Source: Hyphomicrobiales bacterium (GTDB taxonomy: Bacteria > Pseudomonadota > Alphaproteobacteria > Rhizobiales > Xanthobacteraceae). From it: DNA of 56,244 bases. Below are positions 1-9,239 of this stretch, one piece after another. The stretch is taken from assembly GCA_009377695.1 (NCBI GenBank), contig WHTP01000022.1:1-56244 (forward strand). Reading direction: 5' to 3'. The notes below the pieces were generated by a model that made no database searches, was not told the DNA's origin, and was given only the letters and a program-made list of their open reading frames with translations. Both the position numbers and the translations under genes were made by a program. The stretch's first letter is position 1; every line of letters starts with the position of its first letter.

Positions 1-12
1 CCGGTTGAGGTC

Positions 13-1275
13 CTACGCCAGCGTCACGATACCGGTCCAGAACTGCAAGAACTTGCCGGTGTCGACATCATACTTGCGCACGAATTCGAGCTTCCCGTCG
101 CTGCCGATGCGATAGACCACGATGCCGGCGGTCAACGTGCGAACGGCATTGCCGTCGCGGATGAGCATCGGTTGGATGCTCGCGGCCACCAGCAGGCGTC
201 CGCTCGGATCGATGGCGAACGTGCGCAGGTGGATCGTGGGCGCGTCGGCGTTCTGGATCAATGTCGGCTCGCCGCTTTTCGGATCGATCGAGAACACTGC
301 GACATTGTTCTCGCCGCCGCTGGACACGCGCTTGCCTTCGAATTCCCTCGTTCCGGAATTGCGGTTGGTCACATAGACGAGCCGGCCGTTCGGGTGCACA
401 TGGATGGCGCCGGCGGCTTGCGGAGGTGGCGCGTTGTCGCGGCCGGCGAGCGTGTTCTTCACATACATGGGATCGCGGGCGAGCGAGTGATCGGGCTGCT
501 GCAGTCTGTAGACATAAAGCTGACTCTGGCGCTCGACCGAGACGAACACCCATGGCTGCGTGGGGTGGAAATCAATATGGCGCGGCCCGAAGCCGAGGCC
601 GTCGCCGGGTTGCACGGAAGCAAGGTTTGTCAGGATACCGTTCTTGAATCTGTAGACTTTCAGCGCGCCCGGATCCTCGGGCTTGCTGGGTTCGGCGTTG
701 TTGCCGCGCGCCACCAGGATCGCGCTCTGGTTTCCCGGAGTCGTGAGAATCTGGTGCGCAAAGATGCCGGCGTCCGGCTTCGCCGGCTGCGGAACGAGAT
801 CGCCGATCGCGCCGTCCGACTTGATGCGGTGCACCGTGATGTTGCTCGGGATGTTGTACGCCGTCAGCAGGAATTCGCCGGCGGCGTCGACGCTGCAATG
901 GATCGGCCGCGAGGGCAGCGCCGCCGGCTCGCCGAACGGCGTGATCGCTCCGGAGGCCGGATCGATGTGGAAGCTGTGCGCTACATGCTTGGTGCCTGGG
1001 ATCGTGCCCGGTCCTCCGTCGCTCGACACGACATAGAGATATCGCTTGGACGGATGCGGCCAGACGTATTGGACGTTGGCGCCCGGCGTGGACACCGTGC
1101 CGCGCCTGGCGAGCGCAGCGCCTTCGACATCGATGTCGTAAAGGGTGAGCTCCGGCCCGACGCTGCCGTAAAACACCGACTTCTGCATTGTCTGGTTCAT
1201 TGTCTGGCTCCAGGCAATGCCAGGCGCGGCGGCCGTGCCGGCGAGCAATGCTGTGAATGTGCGGCGGCTGATCAT
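13..1275 (-). CDS. Lactonase-family beta-propeller protein (6-phosphogluconolactonase-like), exported
   Basis: 420 residues. The N-terminus carries a twin-arginine-like signal (SRRTFTALLAG, residues 3-13) with an Ala-rich stretch and a likely cut near residue 23, so the protein is probably periplasmic. The rest consists of repeated propeller blades of the YbhE/lactonase type, with blade strings such as YVWPHPSKRYLYVVS, HIDFHPTQPWVFVSVE and AIHVHPNGRLVYVTNRNSG. Family members hydrolyse sugar lactones, but many exported paralogues have no known substrate. It is a single gene; the stretch to the next gene holds a palindromic repeat. The fold is secure, the substrate is not. Confidence 0.8.
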   Translation of the reverse strand: MISRRTFTALLAGTAAAPGIAWSQTMNQTMQKSVFYGSVGPELTLYDIDVEGAALARRGTVSTPGANVQYVWPHPSKRYLYVVSSDGGPGTIPGTKHVAHSFHIDPASGAITPFGEPAALPSRPIHCSVDAAGEFLLTAYNIPSNITVHRIKSDGAIGDLVPQPAKPDAGIFAHQILTTPGNQSAILVARGNNAEPSKPEDPGALKVYRFKNGILTNLASVQPGDGLGFGPRHIDFHPTQPWVFVSVERQSQLYVYRLQQPDHSLARDPMYVKNTLAGRDNAPPPQAAGAIHVHPNGRLVYVTNRNSGTREFEGKRVSSGGENNVAVFSIDPKSGEPTLIQNADAPTIHLRTFAIDPSGRLLVAASIQPMLIRDGNAVRTLTAGIVVYRIGSDGKLEFVRKYDVDTGKFLQFWTGIVTLA

Positions 1276-1330
1276 GACTTTCCTCCCGATGAGCGGCCTC
1301 GCTCGCGTTGAATGGAACGTCAGGCTGCCC

Positions 1331-1494
1331 TAGTGTGGCGGTTCAGAAGTCCGCATCATTCTCGCGGCGAATCCGTCATGCGGACTTCTGAACCAAAGCC
1401 ACACTAGATTCAAAGAGTTGCTAGTGTCCTTCGATTCCGAAGTTCGTATAAGTGGCCGCCGCGAAATGGGACGAACTTCGGAATCGGGACACTT
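1331..1494. repeat. Two-hairpin palindromic intergenic element (TAGTGT family), copy 1
   Basis: Two adjacent imperfect palindromes fill most of the gap between the lactonase-like gene and the ABC exporter gene. Hairpin A (1331-1407) has arms TAGTGTGGC-GG-TTCAGAAG and the complement, with a 3-nt bulge. Hairpin B (1422-1494) has arms of the type AGTGTCC...GAAGTTCG and ACGAACTTCGGAATC...ACACT. Copies or parts recur at 7454-7536, 9084-9239 and 47376-47452. Hairpin A differs from the 47376 copy at only 4 of 77 positions. No reading frame or transposase accompanies it. Confidence 0.85.
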
Positions 1495-1572
1495 GCGGCG
1501 AATGATAGGCAATTCAGCCGGTCGCCTCCATGGGTAACGGCTCGCAAGCAGGCGTCACCTTGCTACCGCGTA

Positions 1573-3426
1573 TCATTCCGCCGCTTGCGGCGTATCACCG
1601 GTGTCGACGAGGAACCCGCCGGACTGGCGCCGCCACAGGGCGGCGTAGTGGCCGTTGTGCCGCAGCAACTGGTCATGCGTGCCTTGTTCGACGATGCGAC
1701 CGTGATCGAGCACGATCAGGCGGTCCATGCGCGCGATGGTCGAGAGCCGGTGCGCGATGGCGATCACGGTCTTGCCTTCCATCAGCGTGCTGAGACTTTC
1801 CTGAATCGCCGCCTCAACTTCGCTGTCGAGCGCGGAGGTCGCCTCGTCGAGCACCAGGATCGGGGCGTTTTTCAGGATCACGCGCGCAATCGCGATGCGC
1901 TGGCGTTGTCCGCCGGACAGCTTCACGCCGCGCTCGCCGACCTGCGCGTCGTAGCCACGCCGGCCGCGCCAATCCTCCTGCGCGCCGATGAACTCGTCCG
2001 CATGCGCCATGCGCGCGGCGCTAAGGACTTCGGGTTCCGTCGCGTCCGGCCTGCCATAGCGAATGTTCTCGCGAATCGACCGGTGCAGCAATGACGTATC
2101 TTGCGTCACCACCGAAATCTGCGCGCGCAGCGATTCCTGCGTGGCCTTCGCGATGTCCTGGCCGTCGATCAGGATGCGGCCTTCTTCCAGATCGAAGAAG
2201 CGCAACAGCAGGTTGACCACCGTCGACTTGCCGGCGCCGGAGCGACCGACGAGGCCGATCTTTTCGCCCGGGCGCACGGCGAGCGAGAACTGGTCGAGGA
2301 CTCCTGTTTCGCGGCCATAGCCGAAGCGCACGTTTTCGAACGCGATGCCTCCGTCCTTCACGACAAGCGGCTTGGCGCCGGGAGGATCGACGAGCTGCAA
2401 CGGCCGCGCGATCGTCATCATGCCTTCCTGCACAATGCCGACCTCCTCGAAGAGGTCGGTGATCTGCACCGCGATCTGGCGCGACATGTTGGTGAGCTGC
2501 AGCGTGAGCGGCAGCACCATCGCGATGGCACCGATCTCGACCATTCCCCTCTGCCAGAGCAGCAACGCCATTGCGCCGGCGCCGGCGATCAACAGCGCAT
2601 TGAGCAGGTTGAGGATCGCGCCGAACATCGTCAGCAGGCGCTGCGCGGCGAGGAAAACATCGACGTGGCGGTCAACGGCGTCGCGCACGTAGTTGTCCTC
2701 GTCGCGCGGCCGCGCAAACAGCTTCACCGTCAGGATATTGGTGTAGCTATCGACGATGCGGCCCATCAGCGCCGAGCGCGCCTCGGAATTGATCTTGGAG
2801 CGGTCGCGCATGCGCGGCACGAAGTACCAGAGCAGCGCGATGTAGCCGGCGAACCAGGCAAAGATCGGGACGGTGAGCCAGGCATCGGCGGCGGCCGTCA
2901 TCACGACGGCTGTGATGCCGTAGATCAGCACGTACCAGACCGCGGTCACCGAAGAGACCAGCGTGTGCCGCACGGCGGGGCCGGTCTGCATCACGCGATT
3001 GGAGATACGGCCGGCGAAGTCGTTCTGGAAGAACGACCAGCTCTGGCGCACGACGTGCCAATGCGCCTGCCAGCGGATCAGGCTCGAGAACGGTGCCGCA
3101 ATCGCCTGATTGGTGATGAGGTAGCGCGCGAGCGCAACGCCCGGCCGCGCCACCACGACGATCAGCAGCATCCCGAGGAGCCACGGCCAGGTTTCGACAA
3201 GGAACCGGTCGGGCGGGATCTGCGACACGTAAGTGACGATGCGGCCCATGAACCAGGGAACCGCCGCGTCGGTCAGCGCTACGAAGAACTCGATCACGAA
3301 CAGCGCGATGAATAGCGGCTTGGCCTGCCGCGCAAAATGCCACAGGAACCCGAGCAGCCCGGCCGGCGGCTCGGGCTGCTCCGGCGTTGCCGTCGGTTTC
3401 AGGAATCGTTCAAAGCGCGAAAACAT
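1573..3426 (-). CDS. ABC transporter, fused permease and ATP-binding protein (exporter type)
   Basis: 617 residues from the ATG at 3426; the frame stays open upstream to 3771, but that extension has no transporter features. The N-terminal half is a six-helix type I exporter domain (about residues 30-330). The C-terminal half is the ATPase, with Walker A GRSGAGKST at 394-402, signature LSGGQ at 503-507, Walker B LVLDEA at 524-529 and the switch His in AIAHRLS. It should work as a homodimer in the inner membrane; the substrate (lipid, drug or peptide) cannot be read from sequence. It is divergent from the isocitrate lyase gene across 285 bp that shows no other gene. No strong ribosome site precedes the chosen start. 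Confidence 0.85.
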   Translation of the reverse strand: MFSRFERFLKPTATPEQPEPPAGLLGFLWHFARQAKPLFIALFVIEFFVALTDAAVPWFMGRIVTYVSQIPPDRFLVETWPWLLGMLLIVVVARPGVALARYLITNQAIAAPFSSLIRWQAHWHVVRQSWSFFQNDFAGRISNRVMQTGPAVRHTLVSSVTAVWYVLIYGITAVVMTAAADAWLTVPIFAWFAGYIALLWYFVPRMRDRSKINSEARSALMGRIVDSYTNILTVKLFARPRDEDNYVRDAVDRHVDVFLAAQRLLTMFGAILNLLNALLIAGAGAMALLLWQRGMVEIGAIAMVLPLTLQLTNMSRQIAVQITDLFEEVGIVQEGMMTIARPLQLVDPPGAKPLVVKDGGIAFENVRFGYGRETGVLDQFSLAVRPGEKIGLVGRSGAGKSTVVNLLLRFFDLEEGRILIDGQDIAKATQESLRAQISVVTQDTSLLHRSIRENIRYGRPDATEPEVLSAARMAHADEFIGAQEDWRGRRGYDAQVGERGVKLSGGQRQRIAIARVILKNAPILVLDEATSALDSEVEAAIQESLSTLMEGKTVIAIAHRLSTIARMDRLIVLDHGRIVEQGTHDQLLRHNGHYAALWRRQSGGFLVDTGDTPQAAE

Positions 3427-3711
3427 CTGCTGCAAATATAGGATGTGGCGGGACCTTTCTATAGTCGTTTGCTGGTGCCAGTGCAGCGGGTTCTGCCAGC
3501 ACGCCGCCCCCGACGACGCCATTGGCGAGCATACTTCGTTCCGAAGACCATCGGCTCCCCGCATATCCGGGCACGCCGGCAAGCGGCATCTGACCGGTCC
3601 ATTCGGCGCATCATTCGATACGTCTGGCTGATTTACCGCGTCCGATTGAGACGACAAAGATCGCACCGCTCGCGTGAAGCCATTCGCTCGATCAACTGGC
3701 AGGAACGACAG

Positions 3712-5010
<1,299 letters not shown>

Positions 5011-5036
5011 TCCAACCGTTCAAGCTGGAGGACGCA

Positions 5037-5255
5037 ATGTTCAACGCCATTGATGCGATGCCGGCCGCGCGCCGCAAGTATTGGGTTGTCGGCGGAAAAT
5101 ACGAAACCCTGACATTCGATCGGCTGGTGAATGGGACCCAGTCCGTATTTGGTCCGTTCGGCGAACGCGAAGAGGCCGAAACCTGCTGGCGCGAGCAGAC
5201 GGAGCGGACCCGAAGCCAGGCAGCGATGCGCTTCACGATCGCTTCAGAACCGTAA
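5037..5255 (+). CDS. DUF4170 small protein
   Basis: 72 residues from the ATG at 5037, which follows a TGGAGGA ribosome site; a GTG at 5007 overlapping the aceA stop is the less likely start. The pattern KYWVVGGKYETLTFDRL...GPFGEREEA...TIASEP is that of the DUF4170 proteins of alphaproteobacteria. Their function is unknown. The short spacing suggests co-expression with aceA. It is a soluble protein with no signal peptide. Confidence 0.75.
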   Translation: MFNAIDAMPAARRKYWVVGGKYETLTFDRLVNGTQSVFGPFGEREEAETCWREQTERTRSQAAMRFTIASEP

Positions 5256-5325
5256 CCGGTCATGCCGAGCTGTCAAACACGCACGTTTTGGCGGCCGTGC
5301 TGACCGCGCCCAGGAAAAATCCGAC

Positions 5326-6231
5326 ATGAGCAACGTCGTCCTGCTATTTCTCTGCATCGGGATCGGGATGATGTTGCGGAGATTCGGGCGCCTGCCTGAG
5401 AACGCGCATGGCGTCCTCAATACGTTCGTCATTTATGTGTCGCTCCCGGCGCTGACCTTGCTGCACATTCGCGGCATTACATTCGGGCCGGGTCTGGTCT
5501 ACGCGATTGCAATGCCCTGGCTGCTGTTTGCGGCGGGAGCCGTCTTCTTCTGGTCGATCGCTAGAGCGATGCGCTTCACGCCGCAGACTACCGGCGGCCT
5601 GATGCTCTCAAGCGGGCTCGGCAACACATCCTTCGTTGGCTTGCCGATGATCGAAGCCTTCTATGGTGCGGGCGGGCTGGCGATCGGCATCCTGATCGAT
5701 CAATTGGGCACCTACATGGTGCTCAGCACGGCAGGTATTGCGATCGCCGCCCTCTATTCGACCGGGGCGGTCTCGGGCCGAGACATCGCCAAGCGCATTG
5801 CGACCTTCCCGCCGTTCATGGCGCTGATTGCAGCGCTTCTCCTGCTGCCGTTCGAATACCCACAATGGCTCACGGATGTCTTGCGCCGGTTGGGCGATAC
5901 GCTGGTGCCACTTGCGCTGGTGTCGGTCGGATATCAGTTGCGCCTCAGCCAGCTCGACGGCACGAAGACGGCGCTGGTGTTCGGGCTTGCGTTCAAGCTG
6001 CTGATCGGCCCGCTGCTTCTCATGCTGCTGTACGTGAGACTGCTCGGCGCGCGCGGCGACGTCGTTCAGATTGCAATTTTCGAGTCGGCGATGGGGCCGC
6101 AGATTGGGGCGGCGATTATCGCCATCCAGCACGGGCTCAATCCGCCCCTGATCACGTTGCTGGTCGGCATTGGCATTATCGTGTCGTTTCTTACCCTGCC
6201 GATGTGGTGGTACGTGCTTCAAGGCGTCTGA
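5326..6231 (+). CDS. AEC-family (auxin efflux carrier type) transporter
   Basis: 301 residues with about ten predicted membrane helices, the usual size and layout of bacterial AEC carriers. The conserved middle segment SSGLGNTSFVGLPMIEAFYG is characteristic, as is the C-terminal ESAMGPQIGAAIIA. The start at 5326 follows AGGA. Bacterial members move small carboxylates such as malate or malonate. Its place downstream of isocitrate lyase fits organic-acid transport, but that is inference. It converges on the sugar dehydrogenase gene with a 7-bp gap. Confidence 0.8.
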   Translation: MSNVVLLFLCIGIGMMLRRFGRLPENAHGVLNTFVIYVSLPALTLLHIRGITFGPGLVYAIAMPWLLFAAGAVFFWSIARAMRFTPQTTGGLMLSSGLGNTSFVGLPMIEAFYGAGGLAIGILIDQLGTYMVLSTAGIAIAALYSTGAVSGRDIAKRIATFPPFMALIAALLLLPFEYPQWLTDVLRRLGDTLVPLALVSVGYQLRLSQLDGTKTALVFGLAFKLLIGPLLLMLLYVRLLGARGDVVQIAIFESAMGPQIGAAIIAIQHGLNPPLITLLVGIGIIVSFLTLPMWWYVLQGV

Positions 6232-6238
6232 TCGGCCG

Positions 6239-7381
6239 CTACGCCCCCGGCGAAACGCGCAGGATGCGGCCATTGGAATTGTCGGTCGCGAGATAGAGCG
6301 CGCCGTCGGGACCTTGCCGCACGTCGCGGATGCGCTCGCGCAGATTTTGCAGGAGGCGTTCCTCCTTGCCGACCTTCTCGCCGTCGACTTCGAGCCGGAC
6401 CAGCATCCGCCCGGCGAGTGCACCGACGAACAGGCTGTTGTTGCGCCAATTCGGAAACAGGTCGCCGGTGTAGAACGCCATGCCGGACGGCGCGATCGAC
6501 GGCATCCAATGTTTGATCGGCTGCTCCATGCCTGCCCGTTGGGTGCCGACGCCGATCTTCGCGCCGGAATAGTCGATGCCATAGGTGATGACCGGCCAGC
6601 CGTAGTTCTTGCCGGCCTCCGGAATATTGATCTCGTCGCCGCCGCGCGCACCATGTTCGTGCGTCCACAGCTTGCCGCTCTGAGGATGAAGCGTTGCGCC
6701 CTGCATGTTGCGATGGCCGTAGCTCCAGATCTCGGGCTTCGCGCCCGCACGCTTGACGAACGGATTATCCGGCGGGGCCGCGCCGTCCGGCGTGATGCGG
6801 ATCAGCTTGCCGAGATGATTGCCGAGATTCTGCGCCTCGTCGCGAAAACGGAAATGGTCGCCGGTGGTCAGGAACAGGTTGCCGTCACGCGCCTGCACGA
6901 TGCGGCAGCCGAAGTGATTGCCGCTCGATGGCGGTCCTTCCTGCTGGAAGATCACTTTGACGTTGTCGAGTCGCGGCGGATCGCCATCGACGAGCTTCGC
7001 GCGCGCCATCGCGGTCTGGGCGCCACCGCCGGCCGGCATCGCGAAGCAGAAATAGATTGTGCCGTTGTTCGCGAAATCACGATCGACGATGACATCGTGC
7101 AATCCGCCCTGGCTGCGCGCGAACACCGGCGGAACGCCCGCGACCGGCGGCGAGAGGTTGCCGCCTTTGGCCACGATGCGCATCCGGCCGGGGCGCTCGG
7201 TGACGAGCATCCGTCCGTTCGGGAGAAAGGCGATCGCCCAGGGAAAGGACAAGCCGCTGGCGACGGTCTCGACCGTCAGATTGTCGGCCGGCGGTGAGGT
7301 GGATGGCCGACGCTGACCGTCTGACGGAATCGCACTCACAACAAGTAACAGCGGTGCTGCGACGGCGGCCGGCAATCTCAT
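6239..7381 (-). CDS. PQQ-dependent sugar dehydrogenase (Asd/YliI type), exported
   Basis: 380 residues from the ATG at 7381, preceded by a GAGGAGA ribosome site. A signal peptide covers about residues 1-23. The six-bladed propeller shows the soluble glucose dehydrogenase signatures: GLSFPWAIAFLPNGRMLVTER early, GCRIVQARDGNLFLTTGDH in the middle, then EIWSYGHRNMQGA, EHGARGGDEIN and GKNYGWPVITYG. Such enzymes oxidise aldoses in the periplasm using PQQ; the physiological substrate is uncertain. No pqq synthesis genes are in the window. Confidence 0.85.
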   Translation of the reverse strand: MRLPAAVAAPLLLVVSAIPSDGQRRPSTSPPADNLTVETVASGLSFPWAIAFLPNGRMLVTERPGRMRIVAKGGNLSPPVAGVPPVFARSQGGLHDVIVDRDFANNGTIYFCFAMPAGGGAQTAMARAKLVDGDPPRLDNVKVIFQQEGPPSSGNHFGCRIVQARDGNLFLTTGDHFRFRDEAQNLGNHLGKLIRITPDGAAPPDNPFVKRAGAKPEIWSYGHRNMQGATLHPQSGKLWTHEHGARGGDEINIPEAGKNYGWPVITYGIDYSGAKIGVGTQRAGMEQPIKHWMPSIAPSGMAFYTGDLFPNWRNNSLFVGALAGRMLVRLEVDGEKVGKEERLLQNLRERIRDVRQGPDGALYLATDNSNGRILRVSPGA

Positions 7382-7453
7382 GGAGGGTCTCCTCGAGCGG
7401 CGCAAGGCGGTGCGACCGATCAACTATGCACCGTCCGGGAGGATTCCAACACC

Positions 7454-7536
7454 AGTGTGGCGGTTCAGAAGTTCGCCCGAATAGGTTCGCAGGAGCACTC
7501 GCAGCACGACTGTGCGAACTTCGGATTCGGGACACT
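7454..7536. repeat. TAGTGT palindromic element, copy 2 (single chimaeric hairpin)
   Basis: One 83-bp palindrome only. Its left arm (AGTGTGGCGGTTCAGAAG) is that of hairpin A, while its right arm (GCGAACTTCGGATTCGGG) is that of hairpin B of the copies at 1331 and 9084. The intervening A right arm and B left arm are missing, as if the two hairpins had recombined or the middle had been deleted. Confidence 0.8.
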
Positions 7537-7566
7537 GGCCGGAGATCAAAAACGACGCGAACGAAC

Positions 7567-7854
7567 TCACGCTTTCCCCTTGGGGCCGTCCGCCATGATG
7601 GCCGTCAGCCCACCAATCGCCAACAACAGCAACCCAATGAGTAGCCCGATCGCCAATGACGACGGGTCGCCATCGGCGCGAAGGCCGAACATCTCAGCGC
7701 GCGCGATCCCGATCGACACCGCGGTGGCCGCGACGACTGTCGACAAGGCGAGCAACAGAGTTGTGATCAATTCCACCAAGGCAACGGGTCGCTCGGGCGA
7801 CGCCGCCGACTCGAGGGCGCAGCAGCGAGGCGCCGCGCTCTCATGCTTGGTCAT
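7567..7854 (-). CDS. Small membrane protein, function unknown
   Basis: 95 residues with two predicted membrane helices (about residues 29-49 and 66-86) separated by a short loop, and a Cys-Cys pair at 11-12. The start has a GGGAG ribosome site 8 nt upstream, supporting a real gene. I recognise no family. A CtrA-like site (7977-7991) lies about 125 bp before the start, so cell-cycle control is possible. It is not obviously operonic with either neighbour. Confidence 0.6.
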   Translation of the reverse strand: MTKHESAAPRCCALESAASPERPVALVELITTLLLALSTVVAATAVSIGIARAEMFGLRADGDPSSLAIGLLIGLLLLAIGGLTAIMADGPKGKA

Positions 7855-8234
7855 TTCACGCTCCCGCGAATCGAATCAGTATCGTCCTTCTCGCAAAGAT
7901 TGCGGCTGATGCCGGCTTCCGTTCGTCGGGACTTTGGCGAAGGCGTCGACGAATAACGGCGATTTCGTGAATTGGGTTAACGATGGGTTAATCCAGACAG
8001 GCGGCGCGACCTTTTCTCACAACATGTGACTCGAAAGCGACACGTGTGCTCTACGCTTACAACAACGTCGATGCGGCGATCCGAGCTCTGGCCGCGTCAT
8101 GGCCGGGCATAGCCCTCAAGGACGGGAGCAATCGCCCGTTTGTTCCGGCCAACCACCTCTTCTCTTGGATAAGACGTGAATGCTCAACGGGGCATGACGA
8201 CGAGATGTTTGATCTCGTCGGCGAACAGCCACTG
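7855..8234. other. 380-bp intergenic region with no supported gene
   Basis: No frame here has both a ribosome site and a recognisable protein. The only structured signal is the TTAA-N7-TTAA site at 7977-7991. The remainder up to the end of the GST gene shows nothing else to me. Confidence 0.5.
7977..7991. promoter_or_regulatory. Putative CtrA-binding site
   Basis: TTAACGATGGGTTAA matches the full CtrA consensus TTAA-N7-TTAA. Read on the minus strand it is TTAACCCATCGTTAA, close to the Caulobacter form TTAACCAT. It lies upstream of the small membrane protein gene that starts at 7854. Placement is by motif only. Confidence 0.45.
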
Positions 8235-8867
8235 TCATTGTGCAACTTCGAGCACGGTCGGCTGCAAGTCCATGGGAACATGACCGGGCTGCGCGGCCAC
8301 ACGATCCAGCCAGTCTCGGATTGCCGGGAAGGTGCCGAGATCATAGTCGGACAGATGCGCCAGATGCGTGTAGGCATAGAGCGCGATGTCCGCAATCGTG
8401 TAGCGCCCGGCGGCGAAGTAGTCGTTGCGCTTGAGATGGTTCTCCATCACGCGCAGCGAGCGGTAGCCTTCCTCCATCCACTCCTCGAACGCGTGACGCT
8501 GCAGTTCGCGCCCGCCCTTCACCAGCACCAGCCAGAAATAGGCGGCGCCAAGGTTAGGCTCCAGGCTGTGCTGTTCGAAGAACATCCACTGCAGCGCTTC
8601 GGCGCGATCGATGCGATTCTCCGGCGCAAGCGGCGTGCCGCCGGCGACGTACCAGAGAATGGCGTTCGATTCCGCAATATGGCGTCCGGGCGCCACTTCG
8701 AGCAGCGGCACCTGGCCGTTCGGATTCATCTGCAGGAACTCGGGCGTGTGACTCTCGCCTTTGAGGATGTCGACCTCGACCAGACGATACGGCACGCCGA
8801 GCTGGGCGAGGGCAAGCCTCACCTTGTAGCTGTTTCCCGATCGCTGCATGGAATAGAGCGTCTGCAT
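8235..8867 (-). CDS. Glutathione S-transferase family protein
   Basis: 210 residues from the ATG at 8867 (a GTG at 8912 would add 15). The N-terminal thioredoxin-like domain has the expected YSMQRSGNSYKVRLAL, NPNGQVPLLE and ESNAILWYVA strings, the last holding the glutathione gamma-Glu contact ES. The C-terminal domain is all-helical with the N-capping motif YTIADIALYAYTH. A Ser near residue 8 is the likely thiolate activator. Substrate unknown; such proteins detoxify electrophiles or reduce disulfides. A single gene. Confidence 0.85.
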   Translation of the reverse strand: MQTLYSMQRSGNSYKVRLALAQLGVPYRLVEVDILKGESHTPEFLQMNPNGQVPLLEVAPGRHIAESNAILWYVAGGTPLAPENRIDRAEALQWMFFEQHSLEPNLGAAYFWLVLVKGGRELQRHAFEEWMEEGYRSLRVMENHLKRNDYFAAGRYTIADIALYAYTHLAHLSDYDLGTFPAIRDWLDRVAAQPGHVPMDLQPTVLEVAQ

Positions 8868-9083
8868 CTCGTGCTCGGCAGTCCGGTCCAATCGTTGAAA
8901 CTGTATTCCCACCCGATTGTGAGACTATGACACGAGAACAGCCGTGTCGTGTCAATTCACGAACCCGACAGCAGCGGAGAGATTTCTTTCGCGCTGCAGC
9001 AAAGCAGTGTGGAGTTATTCTTGTTTAGACGGCGCGCGAGTGTGTTGTGCTCTGTGTCGCGACCATCGGCACTGATTGGTCAA

Positions 9084-9239
9084 TAGTGTGGCGGTTCAGA
9101 AGTTCGCTATGCTTGCGGCGGGGTTGTGAGCGAAATTCTGAACCAAAGCACGCTGTCGAAGTGCTGGTGTCCCTTGAATCCGAAGTTCGCTAACGAACGT
9201 GCCGCAAAAATCGAGCGAACTTCGGATTCGGGACACTAG
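9084..9239. repeat. TAGTGT palindromic element, copy 3
   Basis: Full two-hairpin copy: hairpin A about 9084-9154 (more diverged) and hairpin B 9164-9239. The end of the neighbouring GT87 gene lies inside hairpin B, so the repeat supplies that protein's last residues. The stretch 8868-9083 before it shows no other feature. Confidence 0.85.

Noticed and set aside
1331-1494. Insertion sequence or phage attachment site
   Set aside because: There is no transposase or integrase frame and no tRNA nearby; the structure is a simple hairpin pair.
2101-3315. Long plus-strand open frame opposite the ABC exporter
   Set aside because: It is rich in Arg, His and Asp with no recognisable domain, lies fully antisense to a clear ABC transporter and is a product of high-GC codon use.
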